The position numbers were made by a program, and so were the translations under genes. This document shows, one piece after another, positions 1 through 8,114 of a stretch of 64,000 bases of DNA (the stretch's first letter is position 1; each line of letters starts with the position of its first letter). The notes beneath the pieces are model-generated. The model was not told where the DNA came from. It saw only the letters and a list, made by a program, of their open reading frames with translations, and ran no database searches. The stretch comes from Janthinobacterium sp. BJB426 (GTDB lineage Bacteria > Pseudomonadota > Gammaproteobacteria > Burkholderiales > Burkholderiaceae_D): positions 496,001 through 560,000 of the forward strand of contig NZ_PDZL01000001.1 in NCBI RefSeq assembly GCF_002735705.1, in the 5' to 3' direction.

Positions 1-120
1 TGGCTATGCGGGGAGGGGCGCTGCTGGGGGAGGGAAGAGTGATGCCGGACACATGAAAATGCAATCCGGCATTATTTAGAACGGTGTTTTTTGATCTATC
101 GACTTTCGATACGCGGCGTA

Positions 121-165
121 AAAAAGGCCTTCACACTCGCCGCCAGCGGCGAGTGTGAAACCTTT
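121..165 (-). terminator. Intrinsic terminator of ffh
   Basis: A perfect 14-bp inverted repeat (130-143 with 146-159) lies just past the ffh stop codon. On the minus strand it is followed by a run of six T (complement of the A/G tract at 121-127). This is a textbook intrinsic terminator for the minus-strand transcript. Confidence 0.88.
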
Positions 166-167
166 CA

Positions 168-1535
168 TTACCTCATCCCAGGCATCATGCCTTTCATGGA
201 GCGCATCATCTTCATCATGCCGCCGCCCGACAATTTCTTCATCATCGTCTGCATTTGCTCGAATTGCGTCAGCATGCGGTTCACTTCCTGCACTTGCACG
301 CCGGCGCCGGCGGCGATGCGGCGCTTGCGCGTGGCCTTGATCAGTTCAGGCTTGGCGCGTTCCTGCGGCGTCATCGAGTCGATGATGCCGCACATGCGGC
401 GCACCTGCTTGTCGGCTTGATCCATGTTCTTGCCGCCTGCCGCCTGCTGGAACTGGGCCGGCAGCTTGTCCATCAGGTTGGCCATGCCGCCCATTTTCTT
501 CATTTGGCCCAATTGCGCCTTGAAGTCGTTCATGTCGAACTTGCCGCCGACCTTGATTTTTTGCGCCAGGTCGGCCGCCGCCTTGCTGTCGACGCCCTTG
601 CGCGCTTCTTCCACCAGGGCGAGGATGTCGCCCATGCCCAGGATACGGTTGGCCATGCGGGTCGGGTCGAACGCTTCCAGGCCGTCGAGTTTTTCCGAGA
701 CACCGGCAAACTTGATCGGCTTGCCCGTGATGTGGCGCACGGACAGGGCCGCACCGCCGCGCGCGTCACCGTCAAGCTTGGTCAGCACGATACCCGTCAG
801 CGGCAGCGCATCATTGAAGGCCTTGGCCGTGTTAATGGCGTCCTGGCCCAGCATGGCGTCAACGACAAACAGGGTTTCGATCGGTTTCACGGCGCCGTGG
901 ACGGCGGCGATTTCGCGCATCATCTCTTCGTCGATACCGAGGCGACCGGCCGTATCGATGATCAGCACGTCGTGGTAATGCTTTTTCGCCCAGTCCAGCG
1001 CGGCCAGGGCGATATCGACCGGCTTGTCCGTGCTGCTGGACGGGAAGAAGTCGGCGCCCACCTGGGCGGTGACCGATTGCAGCTGGGCGATCGCGGCGGG
1101 ACGGTACACGTCGGCCGAGACGGTCAGCACTTTCTTCTTCTTTTCTTCCTTCAGGTACTTCGCCAGCTTGCCGACGGTGGTGGTTTTACCCACACCCTGC
1201 AAACCGGCCATCAGGATGATGGCGGGCGGCTGTTGCGCAAAGCTGATCTGCGACGCTTCCGGGCCCAGGTCGGCGCCCATCAGGGCGGCCAGTTCGCGCT
1301 GCACCACGCCAACCAGGGCCTGGCCTGGCGTCAGCGAGGAAATGACATCCTCGCCCATGGCTTTTTCTTTGACTTTGGCGATGAATTCGCGCACGGCGGG
1401 CAGGGCGACGTCGGCTTCGAGCAGCGCCAGGCGCACTTCGCGCAGCATGTCGGCGGTGTTCGCTTCGGTCAGGCGCGCCTCGCCGCGCATGGTCTTGACG
1501 ACTTTGGCAAGCCGTTGGGTGAGATTATCTAGCAT
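168..1535 (-). CDS. ffh: Signal recognition particle protein Ffh (SRP54)
   Basis: GTPase that, with 4.5S RNA, binds signal sequences of nascent membrane proteins and docks them on FtsY at the membrane. The 455-residue protein has the usual family length. It shows an N-terminal helical domain, P-loop GLQGVGKTT (111-119), DTAGRLG (194-200), TKLDGDARGG (252-261), and a methionine-rich M domain from about residue 330 ending in a Met/Gly/Lys tail that binds RNA and signal peptide. It reads leftwards, away from the iron cluster. In E. coli ffh has ypjD as its divergent neighbour; here that gene lies 15 kb away at 16877. Confidence 0.97.
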   Translation of the reverse strand: MLDNLTQRLAKVVKTMRGEARLTEANTADMLREVRLALLEADVALPAVREFIAKVKEKAMGEDVISSLTPGQALVGVVQRELAALMGADLGPEASQISFAQQPPAIILMAGLQGVGKTTTVGKLAKYLKEEKKKKVLTVSADVYRPAAIAQLQSVTAQVGADFFPSSSTDKPVDIALAALDWAKKHYHDVLIIDTAGRLGIDEEMMREIAAVHGAVKPIETLFVVDAMLGQDAINTAKAFNDALPLTGIVLTKLDGDARGGAALSVRHITGKPIKFAGVSEKLDGLEAFDPTRMANRILGMGDILALVEEARKGVDSKAAADLAQKIKVGGKFDMNDFKAQLGQMKKMGGMANLMDKLPAQFQQAAGGKNMDQADKQVRRMCGIIDSMTPQERAKPELIKATRKRRIAAGAGVQVQEVNRMLTQFEQMQTMMKKLSGGGMMKMMRSMKGMMPGMR

Positions 1536-1687
1536 GATGAACCTGCAATGAAAAGCTTGGGAGTGGGCGGCGAAAGCCGGACGATGGCCGTCATTTTACC
1601 TTATCGCGGTTGGCTGGCGGTCCTGCGCTGCATCGCCTGGCGGTTGGCCTGCTTTTGAATTAGTTGGTATTTCTGGCAATGCCGCGA

Positions 1688-1717
1688 TTGCATGAAAGTC
1701 AAAAACACGGTTAAAAT
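1688..1717 (+). promoter_or_regulatory. Sigma-70-like promoter of iron module 1
   Basis: TTGCAT (1688-1693) and TAAAAT (1712-1717) with an 18-bp spacer. The -10 overlaps the Fur box that starts at 1715. The second module has the same layout at 11354-11383. Confidence 0.6.
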
Positions 1718-1733
1718 GAGAATAATTCTTATT
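1715..1733 (+). promoter_or_regulatory. Fur box of iron module 1
   Basis: A 19-bp near-palindrome, AATGAGAATAATTCTTATT, with arms matching at 8 of 9 positions. It resembles the Fur consensus GATAATGATAATCATTATC, overlaps the -10 element and lies 41 bp before the sigma factor start. Fe-Fur binding here would block the promoter in iron-replete cells. The identical 19-mer occurs at 11381-11399. The rest of the 1536-1774 gap holds the divergent ffh upstream region, with nothing else recognised. Confidence 0.85.
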
Positions 1734-1774
1734 TACATTCTCGGGTGCCGCACGCCTGAGCGGAAAGGGATGCC

Positions 1775-2284
1775 ATGTCGGCCGCCGATTTTGCACAGCA
1801 ACAAGACCTGCACGCGCTCTACAGCAGCCATCACGGCTGGCTGCAGGGCTGGCTGCGGCATAAGCTGGGCAATGCGGGCGATGCGGCGGACCTGGCGCAA
1901 GACACCTTCATCAGCGTGCTGACGGCCGATTCCGCACCGCAGATCCGCGAAGCGCGGCCGTTTCTCGCTACCATCGCGCGCCGTCTGGTGGCGCACCGCT
2001 ACCGCCGGCAAGTGCTGGAAGACGCGTATCTGGAGGCGCTCGCTTGCCTGCCGCCCGAGGTGGCGCCCGCGCCCGAAGAACGGCTGTTGGCGCTGGAAGC
2101 CTTGCAGGAAATCGACCAGGCCCTCGACGGCTTGCCGGCGCCCGTGCGCACGGCGTTTTTGCTGGCGCAACTGGAGGGCCTCAGCTATGCCGAGATCGCC
2201 GCGCGCCTGAACGTGTCGGCCAGCTCGGTCAAGCAATACCTGACGCGTGCCAACCGCCAGGTGTTTTTCTCCCTGCCGGCATGA
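1775..2284 (+). CDS. FecI-type ECF sigma factor, module 1
   Basis: Iron-starvation ECF sigma-70 factor of 169 residues. It has region 2 with the DAADLAQDTF segment (about 35-45) and region 4 with a helix-turn-helix in the C-terminal 37 residues (LSYAEIAARLNVSASSVKQY). The family recruits RNA polymerase to the neighbouring receptor gene and is held or activated by FecR. The start at 1775 is preceded by GGAAAGGG; an in-frame alternative is not needed. Its stop overlaps the FecR start (ATGA). It is clearly paralogous to the sigma factor at 11437, sharing the N-terminal SAADFA and most of region 4. Confidence 0.9.
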   Translation: MSAADFAQQQDLHALYSSHHGWLQGWLRHKLGNAGDAADLAQDTFISVLTADSAPQIREARPFLATIARRLVAHRYRRQVLEDAYLEALACLPPEVAPAPEERLLALEALQEIDQALDGLPAPVRTAFLLAQLEGLSYAEIAARLNVSASSVKQYLTRANRQVFFSLPA

Positions 2285-3273
2285 GCACGGTGGCAGAACC
2301 CGCAGCCCCGGCAGCCATCCGCGAGGACGTGCAGCAGCAGGCGGCCGAGTGGCTGACCGTGCTGATGTCGAGCGAGGCCAGCAAAGCGGAACACGCCGCC
2401 TGGCAGCGCTGGTGCGAGGCCGACCCGGAACACGAACGGGCCTGGCAGCATATCGACGCTGTCACGCAACGGATCAACGGCTTGCACCGCGGTGCGGCCG
2501 CGCAGGCGCTGGCCGGCACGCAGCAGCAAGCCGTCAACGGCAAGCGGCGCCAGTTGCTGGCGTGGCTGGGCGTGGCGGCCGGCGGCGGCATGCTGGCCGC
2601 GCAGACGGATGCCTGGGATGGCGTGCGCGCCCTGCGCGCCGACTATCGCACGGCCAAGGGCGAGCGGCGCGAGGTGGTGCTGGACGATGGCAGTGTGCTC
2701 AGCCTGAATACAGGATCGGCCGTGAACGTGCGTTTCGACGCCAGCCGCCGCCTGATCGAGCTGCTGGCCGGCGAAATCCTCGTCACCAGCGGCCATGGCG
2801 CCGGCAGCGGCGCGCCTTTGGTGGTGGCCACGCGCGAAGGCCTGGTGCGCGCGCTGGGCACGCGCTTTGCCGTGCGCCAGCAGGATGGCTACAGCACCGT
2901 GGACGTGTTGGAAAGCGCCGTTGAAATCCTGCCCCGCGACGGCAGCGGCGCGCCCTTGCTGCTGGCGGCCGGCCACGGAGTGGCGTTTTCCCGTCAGGCG
3001 CCAGACGCGCCGCACGCCATCGATGCGTATGCGCACGCCTGGTCGCGTGGCCAGCTGATCGTCGACGACGTGACCCTCGGCGATTTCCTGGCCGACCTGG
3101 CCCGCTACCGCCCCGGTGTGATTCATTGCGCGCCGGAAGTGGCCCAGCTGCGCCTGTCGGGCGTGTTCCCGCTGGCCGACACCCAGCGCATCCTGAACAT
3201 GCTGCCCAATTCCTTGCCGGTGCAGGTGCGCAGCCGCACGCGGTATTGGGTCAGCGTCGAACCGGCGCCGTAG
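2281..3273 (+). CDS. FecR-type anti-sigma regulator, module 1
   Basis: Inner-membrane regulator of the FecI partner, 330 residues from the ATG that overlaps the sigma stop codon. The N-terminal FecR_N/DUF4880-like cytoplasmic part (about 15-60) contains AAEWLTVL and a W-x-x-W segment. A hydrophobic stretch at about 91-107 is the single membrane span. The periplasmic FecR domain (about 120-225) contains the hallmark YRTAKGERREVVLDDGS, followed by a C-terminal domain. In the family the periplasmic part senses the signalling domain of a loaded receptor, but the adjacent receptor lacks that domain (see receptor entry). Longer in-frame upstream starts would overlap the sigma gene and are rejected. 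Confidence 0.9.
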   Translation: MSTVAEPAAPAAIREDVQQQAAEWLTVLMSSEASKAEHAAWQRWCEADPEHERAWQHIDAVTQRINGLHRGAAAQALAGTQQQAVNGKRRQLLAWLGVAAGGGMLAAQTDAWDGVRALRADYRTAKGERREVVLDDGSVLSLNTGSAVNVRFDASRRLIELLAGEILVTSGHGAGSGAPLVVATREGLVRALGTRFAVRQQDGYSTVDVLESAVEILPRDGSGAPLLLAAGHGVAFSRQAPDAPHAIDAYAHAWSRGQLIVDDVTLGDFLADLARYRPGVIHCAPEVAQLRLSGVFPLADTQRILNMLPNSLPVQVRSRTRYWVSVEPAP

Positions 3274-3321
3274 TACCCACAAAATATATTTGCAGCCGGA
3301 CTGCCCGTTTTTTGTTTTCGC

Positions 3322-3350
3322 GGCACCTACAGAGTAGGCGCCTGTTTTTT
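3322..3350 (+). terminator. Terminator-like hairpin between fecR and receptor gene
   Basis: A 9-bp stem (3322-3330 with 3334-3342, one A-C mismatch, 3-nt loop) followed by TGTTTTTT. It lies 36 bp before the receptor start, leaving hardly any room for a separate promoter downstream. It is more likely a partial terminator or attenuator that sets the receptor-to-sigma ratio than the end of the transcript. Confidence 0.6.
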
Positions 3351-3385
3351 ACCGTCTGATGACGCCACCACTATCAGGAACTTGC

Positions 3386-5587
3386 ATGTCGCACGCTTTA
3401 CCTTTTGTCAGTTTGCCATCGTCTCACTCCGCACTGCGTCCGCTGGCGCAGGCCGCGGCGGCCTTGTGCCTGGCCGCCAGCCTGCCGGCGCTGGCGCAGC
3501 AGGCCGCGCCTGCCATCCCTGCTGCCGAACAGACCATGCTTGGCGTGTCCGTCACGGCAGGGCGCGATGCGACGACGGAAGGCAGCGGCTCCTATACGAC
3601 GGGCGTGAGCAATACGGCAACCAAGCTGAACCTGTCGCTGCGAGAAACGCCGCAGTCGGTCAGCGTGCTGACGCGCCAGCAGATCGACGACCTGGGCATC
3701 ACCACCCTGGATGACGCTGTCCAATCGATCACGGGCCTTGTCATGCAAAAAGGCAACTTTACAGGCGATTCTGGCAGTTTCAGCGCACGTGGCTTTCCAA
3801 TCGATAACATCCTGTTCGATGGCTTGCCCACCAGCCTGGGCGCGAACGGCACCTTCAATGGCGACAATGACGACCTGGCCATCTATGACCGCATCGAAGT
3901 GGTGCGCGGCGCCACGGGCTTGATGACGGGCAGCGGCACGCCCAGCGCGGCCATCAACCTGGTGCGCAAGCGCCCGACGGCCACGCCGCAAGCGTCATTC
4001 TCGGCCAGCGTGGGCAGCTGGAGCAACTACCGGCTGGAAGCGGATGCGGCCAACGCGCTCAACGAAGCGAAGACCCTGCGCGGGCGCATCGTCGCGACGG
4101 TGCAGGACAAGAAGGATTTTGTCGACGTGCTGCATGGCCGCAATCACCAGCTGTACGGCATCATCGAAGCCGACCTGCGGCCCGACACCACGGTCACCTT
4201 GGGCGCACACTACCGCAAGACGGATAACGACGGCGTCACGACGGGCGTGGTGACGGCCGCCGACGGCCGCTTTTTGAATTTGCCCCGCTCGACCTACCTG
4301 GGCACCGACTTCGATGGCTGGCGCCAGACGGATAAAACCATTTTCGCCGAGCTGGAACACCGCTTCGCCAATGGCTGGAAGGCCAAGCTGGCGGCCACGC
4401 GCAAGACGCCCGAGATCGACACGACGTTTTCCGGCGTCAGCCGCCGCGGCGACACCCTGCGCTTCAACTCGCAAAGCTACCGCGCCGAACTGGCCAACAC
4501 CAGCTATGACGCGTATGCCACTGGCAGCTACAGCCTGTTCGGCCGCGAGCACGAGCTCACGGTCGGCGCCAGCCACCGCCGTTCGTCGAAAAACAGCTAT
4601 GGCGGCTGGGCCCCGTACAGCTGGGGCGCGGCGGCGCCGGTGCTCGACCCGTTCAACTGGGATGCGGGCAGCGTGGCGCGTCCCGTCATCAATTACGCGC
4701 AGTGGCGCACGGCCAGCATCACCGAGCAAAGCGGCGTGTATGCGGGCACGCGCATGCGCCTGGCCGAGCCGCTGTCACTGGTGCTGGGCGGGCGCGTGAG
4801 CTGGTACAAGGACGATGCCGGCTACTCGGTGGCGCGCGAATTCACGTCGTACGCCGGTGTCGTGTATGACCTCGACAAGCAGCATTCCGTGTACGCCAGC
4901 TGGACCGAAATCTTCCAGCCGCAAGCGGCCACCGACGCCAATGCGCAGCCATTGAAGCCGATCAGCGGCACCAACTATGAAGCGGGCGTAAAAGGCGAAT
5001 ACTTCGGCGGCGTCCTCAATGCCAGCGCGGCCGTGTTCCAGATCCGCCAGCAAAACCGCGGCGTGGACGACCTGGCCGGCCCGGATCCCTGCCCCGGCAG
5101 CACCTGGGGCTATTGCCAGCGCGCGTCGGGCGAAGTGCGCAGCGAAGGCGTGGAGCTGGACGTGGCGGGCGCGCTGACGCCCGACTGGCAGCTGTCGGCC
5201 GGTTTTACGTATGTGAAGGCGCAATTTACGCGCGACAGCGATCCGGCCAATATCGGCAAGGACTTCAACAGCCGCTATCCGCGCCAGCAGCTCAAGCTGG
5301 CCACCAGCTACCGCCTGTCCGGCGCGGCGCAGGGCTGGCGCATCGGCGCTTCGGTGTACGGGCAGGGCGCGACCGAGTCGAAGGAAGGCGCCTACCATCT
5401 GCGCCAGGGCCGCTACGCGATCGTGGGTCTGAACGCCGCGTGGCAGATCGACAGCCGCGCCGAGCTGCGCCTGAACGTGAACAATGCGCTCGACAAGCGC
5501 TACTACCAGAGCATCTATTCCGATGTCTTCGGCAACCTGGTGGGCACGCCGCGCAACCTGATGCTGACTTTGAACTACAAACTGTAA
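3386..5587 (+). CDS. TonB-dependent siderophore receptor without signalling domain
   Basis: Outer-membrane beta-barrel importing a ferric siderophore with TonB energy, 733 residues from the ATG at 3386, which has AGGAA seven bases upstream (the longer in-frame start at 3359 lacks this). A signal peptide ends near LPALAQQ. Only about 20 residues then separate it from a TonB-box-like TMLGVSVTAG. The plug domain carries RETPQSVSVLTRQQIDD and YDRIEVVRGATG, typical of the FhuE/FpvA/FoxA group. An extracellular loop holds a Cys pair (CPGSTWGYC). The STN signalling domain seen in the paralogue at 13006 is absent. The protein ends in YKL rather than the usual terminal aromatic. The ligand is unknown; a hydroxamate-type siderophore is only a guess from the group. 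Confidence 0.93.
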   Translation: MSHALPFVSLPSSHSALRPLAQAAAALCLAASLPALAQQAAPAIPAAEQTMLGVSVTAGRDATTEGSGSYTTGVSNTATKLNLSLRETPQSVSVLTRQQIDDLGITTLDDAVQSITGLVMQKGNFTGDSGSFSARGFPIDNILFDGLPTSLGANGTFNGDNDDLAIYDRIEVVRGATGLMTGSGTPSAAINLVRKRPTATPQASFSASVGSWSNYRLEADAANALNEAKTLRGRIVATVQDKKDFVDVLHGRNHQLYGIIEADLRPDTTVTLGAHYRKTDNDGVTTGVVTAADGRFLNLPRSTYLGTDFDGWRQTDKTIFAELEHRFANGWKAKLAATRKTPEIDTTFSGVSRRGDTLRFNSQSYRAELANTSYDAYATGSYSLFGREHELTVGASHRRSSKNSYGGWAPYSWGAAAPVLDPFNWDAGSVARPVINYAQWRTASITEQSGVYAGTRMRLAEPLSLVLGGRVSWYKDDAGYSVAREFTSYAGVVYDLDKQHSVYASWTEIFQPQAATDANAQPLKPISGTNYEAGVKGEYFGGVLNASAAVFQIRQQNRGVDDLAGPDPCPGSTWGYCQRASGEVRSEGVELDVAGALTPDWQLSAGFTYVKAQFTRDSDPANIGKDFNSRYPRQQLKLATSYRLSGAAQGWRIGASVYGQGATESKEGAYHLRQGRYAIVGLNAAWQIDSRAELRLNVNNALDKRYYQSIYSDVFGNLVGTPRNLMLTLNYKL

Positions 5588-5651
5588 ATAATCACTTTTG
5601 AATGATCTATCTTGATGAAGGATGCATGGCTTATGAATGTGCAGTTGAATC

Positions 5652-5679
5652 TGGCCCACGCCAGCAATGGCGTGAGCCA
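5652..5679 (+). other. Stable intergenic hairpin with GCAA loop
   Basis: A 12-bp stem (5652-5663 with 5668-5679, a single C-A mismatch) closed by a GNRA-type GCAA tetraloop. It lies between the receptor gene and the DUF3649 gene, with no T-tract after it. It is probably an mRNA processing or stability element rather than a terminator. Confidence 0.6.
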
Positions 5680-5703
5680 GCGTGTGCCACAGGGAGCGCC
5701 GCG

Positions 5704-5985
5704 ATGATGAAATCGGCCAACATGATGTTGTTCTCGCGCGTGCTCGCCGCCATCTTTGGCGGCTATGCACTGACGTCCGGCGTAGCCGTGCTGCTGTCGG
5801 CCGTGCTGCCGCTGTCGCGCGCCGAAGCCGTGCTGACGGCGACCCTGAGCGCCTTTGTCGTGTACACCTGCGCCGTGATCTGGGTCTTTGCCGTGCAGGA
5901 CCTGCGCCGTGCCTGGCTCGGCATGCTGCTGCCGGCGATTCTATGCGGCGGCATCGGCATGCTGCTGTCGCGAGGTGCCGCATGA
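5704..5985 (+). CDS. DUF3649 small membrane protein of iron cluster
   Basis: A 93-residue inner-membrane protein with about three hydrophobic segments (roughly residues 9-35, 40-62 and 72-90). I recognise the DUF3649 type that commonly precedes a PepSY-TM protein and a DUF3325 protein beside siderophore receptors. The start at 5704 has AGGGAG seven bases upstream; a longer frame opens at 5602 but lacks a site and has a non-membrane N-terminus. The stop overlaps the PepSY start (ATGA), so translation is likely coupled. Biochemical role is unknown; a partner in iron release in the periplasm is inferred from neighbours. Confidence 0.75.
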   Translation: MMKSANMMLFSRVLAAIFGGYALTSGVAVLLSAVLPLSRAEAVLTATLSAFVVYTCAVIWVFAVQDLRRAWLGMLLPAILCGGIGMLLSRGAA

Positions 5986-7685
5986 ACGCCGTCAAGGTAG
6001 ACAAAGTGGTGAAAACGCCGCAGCAGGGCGGCTTGCGCCAGGCCATGGCCTGGCTGCATACATGGAGCGGCCTGTGGATTTCCTGGCTACTGTTCGCCAT
6101 TTTCCTGACCGGCACCCTGGCCGTCTTCGACGACCCGATCGGCCACTGGATGACGCCCGAACACGCGCTGGAAGAGGCGGCGCACGCGAACGATCCGCCG
6201 CTGCCGAAGGTCACGGACCGCGCGCACCGCCTGGAACTGGCGCTCGACTTCATGGCGAAGGAACACCCGAAGGCGGACATGTGGGAGATATGGCCCGTGC
6301 AGCGTCCCGGCCACGGCCTGTCCGCCTACTGGTTCCAGCCCAGCGGCGGCTATGGTTCGGCGGACCTCGATCCGCTGACGGGCGCCGTCATCGAGCATGC
6401 GCGCGAGGCAACGGAGCGCGACACCATCGGCGGCCACCATTTCGTCGATTTCCACTACGAGCTGCACGCGGGACGCATCGGCGTATGGATCGTCGCCATC
6501 ACCACCATGATCATGCTGGTGGCGCTGGTGAGCGGCGTCATCACGCACAAGCGCATCTTCAAGGATTTCTTCACCTTCCGCCCGGCCAAGGGCCAGCGCT
6601 CGTGGCTCGACGCGCACAACGCGGTGGCCGTGCTGACGTTGCCGTTCCAGTTCATGATCGCCTACACGGGCCTGGCCTTCTTCAGCGATGACTATGTGCC
6701 GGCCCCCGTGATGGCGCAATACGGCATGGATAATCCCAAGAAGGCCTTTTTGAGCGACTGGAACGATGCGGGCAAGCCTGCGCGCTCGGGCCAGCCGCTG
6801 GCCATTCCCGCGCTGGAATCGTTCGCGCTGCGCGCCGAGCAGGCCATCGGCCAGGAAATCCGCGCCGTGGTGCTGGACAATCCGAACGATGCCTCCATGC
6901 GCGTCTGCATGTATGGCTGGAATGAAGAGACGGACACGATGGAACGCCTCAGCGCCAACACGGGCAGGGCCTGCTATGCGCTGGCCACGGGCGAGCAGGT
7001 TGCCTTGCGCCTGCCGGGCGAGTCGGACACGGGCGGCGCGGGCCTGACGCGCTCCGTCATGTCGAACCTGCACATGGTCGGTTTCGGCGGCACGCCGATG
7101 CGCTGGCTGTACTTTTTCTGCGGCCTGGCCGGTACGGCCATGATGGGCACGGGGGCGATCCTGTTCATGGTCAAGCGCCGCCAGAAGTCCGGCGGCGAGT
7201 TCGGCGCCTACACGCAGCGCGTGTACCGGGTCATCACATGCCTGAACGTGGCGGCGATCGCCGGCCTGTCCATCGCCTGCGTGGGCTTCCTGTGGGCGAA
7301 CCGTTTGATCCCCGTCGGCCTCGAGCACCGCGCCGGCTGGGAAGTGCGCGCCTTCTTCGGCGTGTGGTTTGTGATGCTGGTGCACGCCTGCCTGCGCGCG
7401 GAAAAGCGCGCGTGGATCGAGCAATTGGGCTTGCTGGCCGCCCTGTGCCTGCTGCTGCCGGTGCTCAATGTCTTGAGCACGGGCGACAACCTGGCGGCGC
7501 AGATCGCGCGCGGCGATTGGGAAAGCGCCGGCGTGGAACTGGGCAGCATGGCTTTCGGCCTGCTGGCCGCCTGGGGCGCGTGGAAAGTCCACAAGCGCAA
7601 GGAAAAACCGGCCAGGAAGGCTGCACCCAAGGAAAACGCTGCGCCCACGGCCAGCCTGCAAGTCAATACGGAAGGACAGTCATGA
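5982..7685 (+). CDS. PepSY-TM protein, putative siderophore iron reductase
   Basis: A 567-residue inner-membrane protein of the PepSY_TM family. TM1 lies at about 22-45 (WLHTWSGLWISWLLFAIFL). The large periplasmic part contains HHFVDFHYELHAG, and further TM pairs sit near 165-190, 215-235, 365-385 and in the C-terminal third. Conserved His residues near the spans (HTWSG, FHYELH, LHMVGFG) could bind heme, as in related reductases. FpvG and FoxB of Pseudomonas belong to this family and act in reductive release of iron from siderophores. The C-terminus is a Lys/Ala-rich cytoplasmic tail. It overlaps both neighbours by ATGA. Reductase activity is inferred. Confidence 0.85.
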   Translation: MNAVKVDKVVKTPQQGGLRQAMAWLHTWSGLWISWLLFAIFLTGTLAVFDDPIGHWMTPEHALEEAAHANDPPLPKVTDRAHRLELALDFMAKEHPKADMWEIWPVQRPGHGLSAYWFQPSGGYGSADLDPLTGAVIEHAREATERDTIGGHHFVDFHYELHAGRIGVWIVAITTMIMLVALVSGVITHKRIFKDFFTFRPAKGQRSWLDAHNAVAVLTLPFQFMIAYTGLAFFSDDYVPAPVMAQYGMDNPKKAFLSDWNDAGKPARSGQPLAIPALESFALRAEQAIGQEIRAVVLDNPNDASMRVCMYGWNEETDTMERLSANTGRACYALATGEQVALRLPGESDTGGAGLTRSVMSNLHMVGFGGTPMRWLYFFCGLAGTAMMGTGAILFMVKRRQKSGGEFGAYTQRVYRVITCLNVAAIAGLSIACVGFLWANRLIPVGLEHRAGWEVRAFFGVWFVMLVHACLRAEKRAWIEQLGLLAALCLLLPVLNVLSTGDNLAAQIARGDWESAGVELGSMAFGLLAAWGAWKVHKRKEKPARKAAPKENAAPTASLQVNTEGQS

Positions 7686-8023
7686 TCACTACCATCCTTT
7701 GCGCGCTGGGCCTGTCGTATGCGGGCATGGCCAGCCTGTCGCTGGCGATGGACCGCCACCATGGCCAGGTCTGGGGCAGGGACGCGGCGCCGAACGTGCG
7801 GCGCGCGCTGCAACTGGCCGGTACCGTCCTGCTGGCGCTGGCCATCTGGCCCTGCGTGGCTGGCTGGAGCGCCACCGTCGGCGTGGTTGCCTGGCTGGGA
7901 TTCATCGGCGCGGGAGCGCTGCTGGTGGCCCTGCTGCTGCCATATGCCCCCCGCTTGCTGTTTCGTAGTTCCCTGCTGGCAGCCGTCGCCGCGCTGGCAG
8001 GTCTTGTGACGTTCCTGCGGTGA
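7682..8023 (+). CDS. DUF3325 small membrane protein of iron cluster
   Basis: A 113-residue protein with three or four hydrophobic segments (about 2-22, 42-62, 65-85 and 92-112), matching the DUF3325 type that follows PepSY-TM genes in siderophore loci. The ATG overlaps the PepSY stop (ATGA), making the three small and large membrane genes one translational unit. Function is unknown; membership of a complex with the PepSY protein is inferred from gene order. A 91-bp gap, with no obvious terminator, leads to macA. Confidence 0.75.
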   Translation: MITTILCALGLSYAGMASLSLAMDRHHGQVWGRDAAPNVRRALQLAGTVLLALAIWPCVAGWSATVGVVAWLGFIGAGALLVALLLPYAPRLLFRSSLLAAVAALAGLVTFLR

Positions 8024-8114
8024 TGTTCACCGCCATTTTCAAGGATAGACCGATGCACTTTTCACGCCTGGCGACACCGATTGATGTTTTGAATGTATTG
8101 AAAGTGGCTGCCTG

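Noticed and set aside
5682..5981. Upstream extension of the PepSY-TM frame by 100 codons
   Set aside because: It overlaps the DUF3649 gene in another frame; the ATG at 5982 gives the normal family N-terminus and a coupled ATGA junction.
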